31,350 bases of DNA from the IMG/VR virus record IMGVR_UViG_3300006030_000067, positions 1 to 31,350 of that record; one strand, written 5' to 3'. This DNA comes from a virus. Both the position numbers and the translations under genes were made by a program. Below are positions 24,803-31,350 of the stretch, in pieces. The notes under the pieces were generated by a model. It saw nothing but the letters and a program-made list of their open reading frames with translations, had not been told where the DNA came from and did not search any database. Positions within the stretch are counted from its first letter, which is position 1, and each line of letters starts with the position of its first letter.

Positions 24803-25216
24803 TTAGTCATTGGGAATCCAGCACATTTCAAAAATAGAAATAAACTGATAGTAGCCCTCCGGCTGCGTCGGCTGACGGTCAGCCGAGCGCACTAAATTCA
24901 TATATAACATTCTACCATATGTGTCGTCTATAGTCTCTAATTGAATCTCATCAGATTGGTTAAGGAGGGCAATTATTTGATTCCGCACGGCATAGCCCCG
25001 CTCAGCGTCTGTGTCTAATACGGCGTAGATCACTCGATCGTGATGGATATAGAACATATGCTCATCTTTGATGTCTGGTAAGTAGTCATAGAGGACGATA
25101 GGGGCTGTTTCCTCGTCGTATCCAACCATCGGAAATATTGTTATTTCCTCTTTGTCGGCCAACGACAATATTGTGGCGTCATTTTGAAGAAAGTCATTAA
25201 CGCTATAAATCAACAT
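24803..25216 (-). CDS. tail terminator-like protein
   Basis: A 137-aa protein between the gp10-like neck gene and the major tail gene, the position of the tail terminator or completion protein that caps the tube. The mixed alpha/beta pattern fits: an N-terminal helix region (VNDFLQNDATILSLAD), strands (APIVLYDYLP, RVIYAVLDTDAERGYAVRNQIIALLNQ, the last a helix) and a final strand run (YYQFISIFEMCWIPND). Order plus this pattern is the basis; there is no single diagnostic motif. The ATG directly abuts the preceding stop codon, with a G-rich stretch upstream. Confidence 0.6.
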   Translation of the reverse strand: MLIYSVNDFLQNDATILSLADKEEITIFPMVGYDEETAPIVLYDYLPDIKDEHMFYIHHDRVIYAVLDTDAERGYAVRNQIIALLNQSDEIQLETIDDTYGRMLYMNLVRSADRQPTQPEGYYQFISIFEMCWIPND

Positions 25217-25729
25217 TTACAGGCCCCCCGAAAGTCTGCCGGGACTTCCAAGATATTGCACAGTCTTCTCCAGTAGGGTGCGGCTCATAATTTCTTCAAC
25301 CTCGTCAACCCGGCTTTCGATACCCGGATGTTCTGCTTTTTCACCAATGTACATACCGCCATGAGTAAACTCGAACACCAGCAGCATATGAGGACCAGAA
25401 CTATGAATAGTGTGCGGCTGAGTACCGGACATTAGGAAAAGACCCACTTCATCGGCTGGCTCTACGTCAACTCCTACCAAGATGTTATTGCCACTCAATA
25501 CTTGATTTTTCTTAAACTCAAAGTGCTCAATACCACGACGCTCGGCATCTGGGTGGCGGCCTTCGTGCTCTGTGAATAGCTCCTCAATCTCTAACTTGGC
25601 TTCCTCAATGGCATCATCGCGCGCTGCCTTTAAAGCTTCCCAAACATTTGACTTATACTTATTCACATTAGTAATAGCCACTTTTTCTACTTTAGATATA
25701 TTGCTTTTACTTACTTTAATTTTAAACAT
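25217..25729 (-). CDS. HK97 gp10-like neck/tail completion protein
   Basis: 170 aa. A long N-terminal helix (WEALKAARDDAIEEAKLEIEELF, about 30-52) is followed by beta strands and the segment VEPADEVGLFLMSGTQPHTI. The motif GEKAEHPGIESRVDEVEEIM (about 129-148) matches the conserved 'HPG' segment of the HK97 gp10 family. Members of that family join the head connector to the tail. Gene order, between a stopper-like and a terminator-like gene, agrees. The start shares a base with the preceding stop (TAATG). Confidence 0.75.
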   Translation of the reverse strand: MFKIKVSKSNISKVEKVAITNVNKYKSNVWEALKAARDDAIEEAKLEIEELFTEHEGRHPDAERRGIEHFEFKKNQVLSGNNILVGVDVEPADEVGLFLMSGTQPHTIHSSGPHMLLVFEFTHGGMYIGEKAEHPGIESRVDEVEEIMSRTLLEKTVQYLGSPGRLSGGL

Positions 25730-26100
25730 TATTCATCAATCACCCTATAGCCAGAAACTTCAATATGATGAATTTTACCATAGAAGCCCGGCACTTTTAC
25801 AATGCTAGTAATCTCGATAGGACCCGCCTCCAGAACATTGCCAAATCGGTCTACGACGTTATAAAGTCGCTTGCTGAAGTCGATAGGAGCATCTCCGTTA
25901 AAAGCAAAAGAAATAATTTCATTATGTGCATATACCGGAGTTGTCATAAAGTTGCGATTGTCATTAAATTGCGGAATAAAGGCGCATTTGACATCGGCTG
26001 ACGAGACTGCCCAAGAGGGTTTCTTTTGACCGGCCGCCGTTGTTGTGGTGGTCTTGCTGTAAATGTCTACACGATGCACCATGCGGACATGTGTAATCAT
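25729..26100 (-). CDS. head closure (stopper)-like protein
   Basis: A 123-aa beta-rich protein with a pattern common to head-closure proteins of the SPP1 gp16 type: an opening MVHRVDIYSKTTTTT strand and Thr loop, PSWAVSSADVKCAFIPQ, then RLYNVVDRFGNVLEAGPIEITSIVKVPG and a final strand HHIEVSGYRVID. These proteins form the ring that closes the portal after packaging. Position between adaptor and neck protein supports this. Both ends use TAATG overlaps. Confidence 0.65.
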   Translation of the reverse strand: MITHVRMVHRVDIYSKTTTTTAAGQKKPSWAVSSADVKCAFIPQFNDNRNFMTTPVYAHNEIISFAFNGDAPIDFSKRLYNVVDRFGNVLEAGPIEITSIVKVPGFYGKIHHIEVSGYRVIDE

Positions 26101-26987
26101 TATATAAGCCCCATTGTATAGATGGTATAGTCCATCAAAAGTACATCTGCTTCAATATTGCCTGTGCCGGACATGGCGGCATCTGAGAACGTCATTGAGT
26201 ACTGATCCATCTTGGCATTGGAGATCCCGTGACGTGAATAGGCTGTATCGTCGTTCATGAAGTCATAAATCAATAAGCTAGCGGCTTCGGTGATATTTGA
26301 TGGAACATGGTCCCATCCCCAGTTGGCTGTGAAAGTATAAAAGCTGCCGTCCATAAATTTAGGTTGAATGTACTGCTTTTCCTGTGTAGCGATAGGGATA
26401 ATCTGCTCGATTCGTCGCATGTACATTTTTGACTCTACCGTTACCTCCACTTGATCTGAGATGTCCACATCGGGTTTCTCTGTAGCACTAATTAATTTGG
26501 TGCAACGGATGCCAAGGAAGATGTTTTCATGATCGTCCCCTTCATAAGTCAAGGACTTATTCTGGATCGATTGAAAATTCTGACCGCAAATGGTGTCGAT
26601 AAAGGATCGAACCCTGCGCTCCAAGCCATCAAACTTCTCTGAGAAGTCAGTTTCTAGCTCTGGATACGTCTCAAAAAACTCACCCTCTGTGATGTAGGGG
26701 GTATAAACATTGATAAACGCCGTAGACGTAAAATCATCTCCGCCTTCTGTGTATTTCCAGACGATTTTGTGTTTTCCAAAGCTATTAAGATCCGTGGCAG
26801 TAAAATTGTAGCTATATTCACCGGCGGCGTCTCTTGTCGCTAACTCTTCATCTACAATCGTGTCACCCCACTCATGCACTAGCGAGACAAAGACTTGATA
26901 ATCACCACTAACGATGTCGGCGTCAGAGGCTAAACTCAACGTAGCTTCATACTCTTGATTTTGCTTCGTATACACCTGTGTGGCCAT
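26100..26987 (-). CDS. head-tail adaptor with an extra N-terminal Ig-like domain
   Basis: 295 aa. Residues 100-295 look like a head-tail adaptor: a helical start (YITEGEFFETYPELETDFSEKFDGLERRVRSFIDTICGQNF), a beta insertion, then FTANWGWDHVPSNITEAASLLIYDFMNDD, the usual adaptor phrase in which a tryptophan-rich strand leads into the last helices. Residues 1-97 are a separate beta-sandwich (QNQEYEATLSL, AGEYSYNFTATDL, KHKIVWKYTEGG, FINVYTP) of Ig-like type. Such an N-terminal addition is unusual for adaptors and mirrors the small protein encoded just upstream. AGGA precedes the start. Confidence 0.7.
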   Translation of the reverse strand: MATQVYTKQNQEYEATLSLASDADIVSGDYQVFVSLVHEWGDTIVDEELATRDAAGEYSYNFTATDLNSFGKHKIVWKYTEGGDDFTSTAFINVYTPYITEGEFFETYPELETDFSEKFDGLERRVRSFIDTICGQNFQSIQNKSLTYEGDDHENIFLGIRCTKLISATEKPDVDISDQVEVTVESKMYMRRIEQIIPIATQEKQYIQPKFMDGSFYTFTANWGWDHVPSNITEAASLLIYDFMNDDTAYSRHGISNAKMDQYSMTFSDAAMSGTGNIEADVLLMDYTIYTMGLI

Positions 26988-26989
26988 AT

Positions 26990-27283
26990 TTAAATCCTAA
27001 ACTTGGCTTTTATCACTGACCTTGCCAGTTGTGGGTAGCCATCAAAGTCACCCTTTAACTCCACTATATACTTGGTTTCCGTGCTGGGAACCTCGTAGTC
27101 GTAATAAAAAATACCCGCGGACAGCCGACTGGCATTGCCAGTGCTTAAAATCTTCTTGGTTTCATAGCTATATACCGTAAAAGTGACGGCATTGGCATCA
27201 GCGTCAATCAAGACGTTAGAACTGTTTTTAAATGTCCCTTTGATTCTAATTGTGTCCCCCGTGTAAACAGTCGTTATTGCCAT
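26990..27283 (-). CDS. small Ig-like structural protein
   Basis: 97 to 98 aa from the ATG at 27283 (MAITTVYTGDTIRIKG). It is a single beta-sandwich: TIRIKGTFKN, AVTFTVYSYETKKIL, SAGIFYYDYEVP, KYIVELKGDF, ARSVIKAKFRI. The order and phrases parallel the N-terminal domain of the next gene (AGxYxYxxxxP/T followed by a charged xxIVxxK strand), so the two may be paralogous. The frame is open to an ATG at 27319 and a TTG at 27328 inside the preceding gene; I prefer 27283 because the fold begins there, although its ribosome binding site (GGGAG, about 13 bases away) is distant. Confidence 0.6.
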   Translation of the reverse strand: MAITTVYTGDTIRIKGTFKNSSNVLIDADANAVTFTVYSYETKKILSTGNASRLSAGIFYYDYEVPSTETKYIVELKGDFDGYPQLARSVIKAKFRI

Positions 27284-27308
27284 AGTGTTATTATAACTCC
27301 CTTCTTCC

Positions 27309-28100
27309 TTAAATGCCATCAATAGCAAGTACTATTGATTTATCCTCATATGTCATGGTGATATTGACAATCGTCTCAATGCTGATTACAGCAGAGACAG
27401 CATTAATATCTCCGACTCGTTGCTTAACTAAACTAGCCGCCATAGATAAGGCACCAGCGAACACTTTTGCGAGAGTGCGCCTCGTGGTGCCAGATGCCGA
27501 AATATTTCCACTCAGCGGCTTTCTAGCCACCTTAGAGAGGACCTGAGTGGGTAGTACCGAGCCACTCAGAATCCGGAAAGCAGATAGAATTTCGGCAAAG
27601 GAGCTTTGAGGTACCAGATATCCATCAAAGATCTTAGCTGATAGTTTCTGAACTGTCCCGGCTGCGGCCAAAGATGATGTCAAATATGCGGAAACCGCAA
27701 ACTGCTTGGTGGCACTGCTGTCCAGCTGTCCAGTGAAATATTTGGATGGAATATATGCAATATCACCGCTGATAGCGGATACCGCCCCAACAAGGACCAC
27801 CGTTAAGACTAAAATGTCATCCAGAGCAGCCGCTGGAGTCAGACTGCCGCTAAACGAGCGGCTCATAGACTTCACCAGCGTAGAATTCATTGCTATTGCG
27901 CTAGCAAGTAGCTTAACAATACTTGCATTGGCTGCATAGGTTCCGCTGGATGTTATTGATCCAGACGAAGATTTACTTGCTTCCTTTACGTTGACACCGG
28001 CTAAGGCAAGCGTATGTGCGATAACCTGAAAATAAAGAGCAACGCGAGGAATGGGTCTGTATGAGGATCGAGTGAATGTGCCTCGCCCCGAACGCGCCAT
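27309..28100 (-). CDS. repeat protein of about ten 17-20-residue units
   Basis: 263 aa, Ala/Ser/Leu-rich. After an N-terminal basic and hydrophobic region (1-40) the sequence repeats a short unit with the pattern [KR]-x-F/L-x-G-x-L-x-x-x-A/S..L. Clear units begin RSFSGSLTPA, KYFTGQLDSS, KIFDGYLVPQ, FRILSGSVLP, RKPLSGNISA and KVFAGALSMA; weaker ones begin KSSSGSITSS and YLTSSLAAAG. The last 30 residues change to a beta-like ending (VNITMTYEDKSIVLAIDGI). I know similar Leu-Ser/Thr-Gly repeats only from uncharacterised phage proteins. A helical or beta solenoid fibre on the virion is the most likely form. Starts with TAATG. Confidence 0.65.
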   Translation of the reverse strand: MARSGRGTFTRSSYRPIPRVALYFQVIAHTLALAGVNVKEASKSSSGSITSSGTYAANASIVKLLASAIAMNSTLVKSMSRSFSGSLTPAAALDDILVLTVVLVGAVSAISGDIAYIPSKYFTGQLDSSATKQFAVSAYLTSSLAAAGTVQKLSAKIFDGYLVPQSSFAEILSAFRILSGSVLPTQVLSKVARKPLSGNISASGTTRRTLAKVFAGALSMAASLVKQRVGDINAVSAVISIETIVNITMTYEDKSIVLAIDGI

Positions 28101-29626
28101 TACCAGACCGCCGATCTATTGACACCCTGCAGCAAAGATTGTTTTCTGACTGTGGCTGTATCTGATATTCTTAAATAGCCAATTTTTCCATAGTTGGGAG
28201 TAGTATTAGTATCAGAACTCATTGCGGGTAAAGTAAAACCGTATGCCTTATTGGTAGGAGTGGCAAAATTGCCATATGTAAACGACCCTTGCAAGCCTGC
28301 CGACTGCCCGGGGGCTGGCGGCAATTTCCAACTGACTACAATAGCGGAGTCGCTGGTTCCCACTTTCTTTAAACAAACAGATAAATCCCACTGCTCGTCC
28401 GCTGGACGAAACCCAGAACTTGTAAGCGTATCTGTAATATTTCCAGATGAAGCTAGTTCTTGAGCTGTTCCAGCGACTGTTGCAAATAGCTTGATAACCA
28501 AAGTCCCGGGATTATTTTCTGGGGTAACATCACCACTTTTATTTCCAGCGTGCGAATAACCTAGTGTGATATATAAATTATTAGCTGAAACTGTATTAAA
28601 ATCAGCATCAGCATAAAAACGCAGGCTAGGAACGTTATCAACAAAAAATGTTACAGTACCTGAGACATTTGTATAAGAACTTCCCGGGTGTATATGTCCC
28701 CAGTCTATGGTTCCATAAGATAAAGTATCAGCTGTGGTTCCCGATGAGCAGACAACAGCGGAGCCAGTAGTTGATAAATCCGGATCTGCTCCGACAAGCT
28801 TGATAGCAACTAAGCCTTGGGTAGCGTTGGTTGTCCATGTAATGGTATTGATGGTACCTGCTGTAATTATATCGCCCCACGATTGGTTGTTTCCAGTACT
28901 ATAATATCCAGTCGCTGCATCTGCTGTTACTGATACGGCGCTCACCATTAAGTTAGTTTGATAAGTGGGAACAGTAGCCGCTACGGCATTCCTGCCGAAA
29001 AAATATATACAGTTTTGAGAAGCCGAACTACTACCGCCAGTGGCAAGAGGGCCTACGGATGTTGATGTAGCAGAGTTAGTAACGGCCGAACTCTCTATTG
29101 CAGTTGCTTCAACTGCATAACAGTTGATAAAGTCATAAGCCCAAGCATAGATACGAGATTGCGATACGCCACCGAAATCCACATTAATTGCTGTATTTGT
29201 TGGTGATGCTCCCTTAGCCCTAAATACCGTAATACGTCTAGTGCCATACGTTTGAGTATTTACCTGCGTCCAAGTAAGGCCGCATCCTGCGGTAATTGTG
29301 GGGGTAGTAGCCGTGCCAGACGCAATCTGATTAATAACGCACAATAAAACCAATCTATTGACGCCGGGTGTCGTTCCAACAGTTGCACTTAAAGAAGTAC
29401 CAGTACCTGTTGCAGCTGTACCACTAATAATACTATTACCCTTAGTGGGCGAAGCACTAAGGGCAAAGGAGGCTAAGCCACTCGAAACCGCAAGTGTGGG
29501 TGACACAGCATTAGAGTCACTAGTATATGCATCAAAATTTCTTGTGATTGAGCCTGTTAAGTTGGGCCAACCACTTTGATTGTTTGAAAATTCATTGCCT
29601 GTAAAAAAGTTAGTAATTTGAGGCAT
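28100..29626 (-). CDS. large beta-rich virion/adhesin-like protein
   Basis: 508 aa from the ATG at 29626 (MPQITNFFTGNEF). Three regions are visible: a Ser/Thr-rich leader (1-75); a jelly-roll-like domain (about 80-300: NRLVLLCVINQ, CGLTWTQVNTQTYGTRRITVFRAK, INVDFGGVSQSRIYAWAYDF, INTITWTTNATQGLVAIKLVG); and a second beta domain (about 320-508: GTVTFFVDNVPSLRFYADA, LVIKLFATVAG, IVVSWKLPP, GKIGYLRISD). The first domain resembles one often seen in metagenomic phage virion proteins, without known function. I see no catalytic motif. Its role is probably adhesion or capsid decoration. Confidence 0.65.
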   Translation of the reverse strand: MPQITNFFTGNEFSNNQSGWPNLTGSITRNFDAYTSDSNAVSPTLAVSSGLASFALSASPTKGNSIISGTAATGTGTSLSATVGTTPGVNRLVLLCVINQIASGTATTPTITAGCGLTWTQVNTQTYGTRRITVFRAKGASPTNTAINVDFGGVSQSRIYAWAYDFINCYAVEATAIESSAVTNSATSTSVGPLATGGSSSASQNCIYFFGRNAVAATVPTYQTNLMVSAVSVTADAATGYYSTGNNQSWGDIITAGTINTITWTTNATQGLVAIKLVGADPDLSTTGSAVVCSSGTTADTLSYGTIDWGHIHPGSSYTNVSGTVTFFVDNVPSLRFYADADFNTVSANNLYITLGYSHAGNKSGDVTPENNPGTLVIKLFATVAGTAQELASSGNITDTLTSSGFRPADEQWDLSVCLKKVGTSDSAIVVSWKLPPAPGQSAGLQGSFTYGNFATPTNKAYGFTLPAMSSDTNTTPNYGKIGYLRISDTATVRKQSLLQGVNRSAVW

Positions 29627-30276
29627 TATATAACCTCCAATATGCAATCTAAATTATAAATTTCAAAAACATTGAACATTTTTTTTATGTCCGAATTGAT
29701 ACCCTCATTAATATATTTATTATAAAGTCTTTGTAGTGCCTCTAAATTCCACTGATTATTTGTCAATAAGGTTGCTGGAAACAGTGGATTACCGCTGAAC
29801 ATTTCTAGCATCCAAGTTTGGACTGACTGAAAGTCTTCATCAATAAAACTAAGCGCAGCAATATAACCATAAAGATTATTAACATCAAAAGATTCTTCAA
29901 CATTAACTAATTTGCTAATCAACCAGTTGCGATGATTAACGACTGCATTGGTATATTCTTCAAAAGAATAGCCATATGGTCGAACAGGTCTATCGGCAGT
30001 AAAGGAATTAATTTGATTCTCTAAATCCCACTCTTCTGATTCCGTCTGGATGATAGCAATATGCTTATTGCGAGCAAAAATAACCTGATTGCTCCAGCGA
30101 TTGACACTCAAGTTTTCCTCAATGAGAGTTTTACTAAAGTCCACACATGCCGATCTATTGTTTATAAATAACAAAAGGGCATCTATTTCTGGAATAAAGT
30201 CCAGACTAGAGACATAAGGGTTTTCTACGGACCCGTCGCCCAAGCATCTAACATGTGTAAAATAAGAGACTGTCAT
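29626..30276 (-). CDS. hypothetical protein, mixed alpha/beta
   Basis: 216 aa with no family I recognise. Unlike its Ser/Thr/Ala-rich neighbours it is a globular, Asn/Glu/aromatic-rich protein with a beta-alpha N-terminus (IPEIDALLLFINNRSACVDF, SNQVIFARNKHIAIIQTE) and helical C-terminus (SFEEYTNAVVNHRNWLISKLV, FQSVQTWMLEMFSG, LEALQRLYNKYINEG). That composition looks more like a non-virion or chaperone protein than an adhesin. It is coupled to the adhesin-like gene (shared TAATG base), so an assembly partner is a possibility only. Good AGGAG five bases from its ATG. Confidence 0.6.
   Translation of the reverse strand: MTVSYFTHVRCLGDGSVENPYVSSLDFIPEIDALLLFINNRSACVDFSKTLIEENLSVNRWSNQVIFARNKHIAIIQTESEEWDLENQINSFTADRPVRPYGYSFEEYTNAVVNHRNWLISKLVNVEESFDVNNLYGYIAALSFIDEDFQSVQTWMLEMFSGNPLFPATLLTNNQWNLEALQRLYNKYINEGINSDIKKMFNVFEIYNLDCILEVI
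29634..29638 (-). promoter_or_regulatory. ribosome binding site deciding the adhesin-like start
   Basis: GGAGG followed by seven bases (TTATATA) and ATG at 29626, where the ATG shares a base with the preceding stop as TAATG. This shows that the ATG at 29626 is used and not the in-frame ATG at 29647, which would place the binding site inside the coding region. Confidence 0.75.
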
Positions 30277-30278
30277 GG

Positions 30279-30722
30279 CTACTCCTGCCAGACGATACCT
30301 GCAGCAGCATTCACGGAAGCGGCTGCTGTAACCTCCAAGCGAAGGAAACTGCTCACTGGAATCTGAATCTCTCTATCCATCGGGTACTGCACTAAAATGC
30401 CTGACTGAGGATGCACGTAGTGCGTCTCAAGAGTGTCAGATGCCGTACCTTCTGCGGTAGCAGTATGCTTGGCTGTCGTAGCGGCAGCGTCGTACTTATC
30501 AGTGTATTTTGTAACTGTTAAGCTGGTACCTGTGATAGTGGCAGTCCCTCTTCTGATTTTGACAGTAATAGGGGTGGCCGTACCTGATGTGCCCTCAAAC
30601 TCAACCCACCAACTTAATACCGTCGCACGCACGGTGGACGTTGTAGCAAGTTCAATAAGAGTCTTGGCAGATGTGCCTGTGGCCATACCACTGTTGGTAG
30701 CAACATAAATACCGTTCGACAT
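30279..30722 (-). CDS. beta-rich virion protein, possible decoration protein
   Basis: 147 aa, Thr/Ala-rich and beta-dominated: SNGIYVATNSG, KTLIELATTSTVRATVLSWWVEFEG, PITVKIRRGTATITG, then SGILVQYPMDREIQIPVSSFLRLEVTAAASV and IVWQE. The run of strands with a hydrophobic WWVEF core and terminal GIVWQE suggests a jelly-roll-type small virion protein. Similar products are found near capsid genes in environmental phages, but I cannot name a family. A G-rich stretch (GGGGGG) lies five bases before its ATG, which follows the preceding stop by one base. Confidence 0.65.
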   Translation of the reverse strand: MSNGIYVATNSGMATGTSAKTLIELATTSTVRATVLSWWVEFEGTSGTATPITVKIRRGTATITGTSLTVTKYTDKYDAAATTAKHTATAEGTASDTLETHYVHPQSGILVQYPMDREIQIPVSSFLRLEVTAAASVNAAAGIVWQE

Positions 30723-30723
30723 A

Positions 30724-31350
30724 CTAACCCCCCGCGGTGAACGTTAAGTCATAGGTTGTCTGCAACGCGTCACCGGATGAAAGGTTAACTACCGAGAACA
30801 CTGAGCGGTCAAGAAGAACCCCACCAGCATTTGAAGCCTGATTGAAGATACCGTGCTCGCCCACAGCGGCTGTGCCGTCAAGGGTGTTGGTAGCAACTGT
30901 ACGGAAGATGTTTCCGGAAGCCCCCTCACCAACTGTACCTGTTGGGCGTGTGTTGTTGGTAGCGTATTCAGTTGTAAGCTCTGTCTCAAGCGTTGTGTCA
31001 CCAGCAGCCTCAGCATTGTCGCCAGTGCCAAGAGCGTGGTACTTGAAGTTCTCAAGCTCAAGCGTGTTCTGGAAAGCGTCAACAATAGCCTCAACACCTA
31101 CTGTGGTAACTACGCGCATCGAAATAATACCAAGGTCAAGTGACTCTCCATTACGAATCACGGTACCCCAAAGTGTACCATAAAACGTAGGAATCTTATT
31201 GTCATAGGCCATCTTCGCGTGCTTCCAACCGCGCATGATGTTCTGCCAGTTCATTGTGCGATATGTACGCACTTCATCGTCTAAGTTTGAGTGCGGCATA
31301 GCGTACTCGTGTACTAATTCATTTAAATCCTTTGGACCCTCATTCGCACG
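30724..31350 (-). CDS. virion-associated protein, probably continuing past the window
   Basis: The first in-window Met (31299, MPHSNLDDEVRTYR) gives 191 aa, but the frame is open for 17 further codons to the window edge and there is no ribosome binding site before that Met. I therefore treat the gene as possibly 5'-incomplete; MNWQNIMRGWKHAKMAYDN at 31254 is another possible start. The body is IRNGESLDLGIISMRVVTTVGVEAIVDAFQN, then FKYHALGTGDNAEAAGD, and a beta-rich C-terminus with VGEHGIFNQ and GGVLLDRSVFSVVNL. This resembles conserved structural proteins of environmental phages (KYHxxGTG...EHGIF...LLDRSVF). Function is unknown. Confidence 0.65.
   Translation of the reverse strand, partial: RANEGPKDLNELVHEYAMPHSNLDDEVRTYRTMNWQNIMRGWKHAKMAYDNKIPTFYGTLWGTVIRNGESLDLGIISMRVVTTVGVEAIVDAFQNTLELENFKYHALGTGDNAEAAGDTTLETELTTEYATNNTRPTGTVGEGASGNIFRTVATNTLDGTAAVGEHGIFNQASNAGGVLLDRSVFSVVNLSSGDALQTTYDLTFTAGG

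Noticed and set aside
30433-31183. Several plus-strand open frames of about 90-113 aa at the right end.
   Set aside because: They mirror the Thr/Ala/Val-rich minus-strand genes and have no independent support.
1-31350. tRNA genes, CRISPR arrays, insertion sequences, integrase and attachment sites.
   Set aside because: Noncoding space is minimal (largest gap 84 bases), and no cloverleaf, direct-repeat array, transposase or recombinase was seen.

Overview
The window looks like about 31 kb of a long-tailed, siphovirus-type tailed phage. Every gene I can support lies on the minus strand, so transcription runs from high to low coordinates. The host is probably an actinobacterium: 2631-2927 encodes a WhiB-like iron-sulphur regulator, a family confined to Actinomycetota and their phages. 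The sequence is visibly AT-leaning, which does not suit the usual high-GC mycobacterial or Streptomyces phages and would fit a phage of low-GC aquatic Actinobacteria. That host assignment is inference. I see no integrase, tRNA, CRISPR array or insertion sequence.

Layout in the direction of transcription. (1) 31350-27309: five unassigned genes with mostly beta-rich, Ser/Thr/Ala-rich products, probably virion decoration or adhesion proteins. They include an adhesin-like 508-aa protein and a 263-aa protein made of roughly ten short repeats. (2) 27283-24567: head-tail connector genes, namely an Ig-like small protein, an adaptor with a matching N-terminal Ig-like domain, a stopper-like protein, an HK97 gp10-like neck protein, a terminator-like protein and a 65-aa protein. 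(3) 24554-15241: major tail protein, the tail assembly chaperone pair joined by a very clear -1 frameshift signal, a 2549-aa tape measure and a small distal-tail-like protein. (4) 15241-5874: a 2180-aa tail hub/adhesin with five LamG-like lectin modules, then three tandem tail-tip proteins that share an N-terminal module. (5) 5874-3193: HNH endonuclease, metallophosphoesterase, holin-like membrane protein, zinc-ribbon protein and MerR-like regulator. (6) 3192-1: after the only sizeable intergenic gap, which is structured and carries a perfect -10 hexamer, come a 70-aa protein, the WhiB-like protein, a 107-aa protein, a DnaB-type helicase, a 69-aa protein, a CHC2/TOPRIM primase and the first codons of a further gene.

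The genes are packed like an operon. Many junctions are TAATG stop-start overlaps, which suggests translational coupling through the connector and tail genes. The tape measure predicts an unusually long tail of roughly 380 nm by the usual proportionality. The tail tip seems built for carbohydrate recognition, because the hub is interrupted by lectin modules and followed by three anchored accessory proteins. The capsid, portal, terminase and endolysin genes are not in this window.
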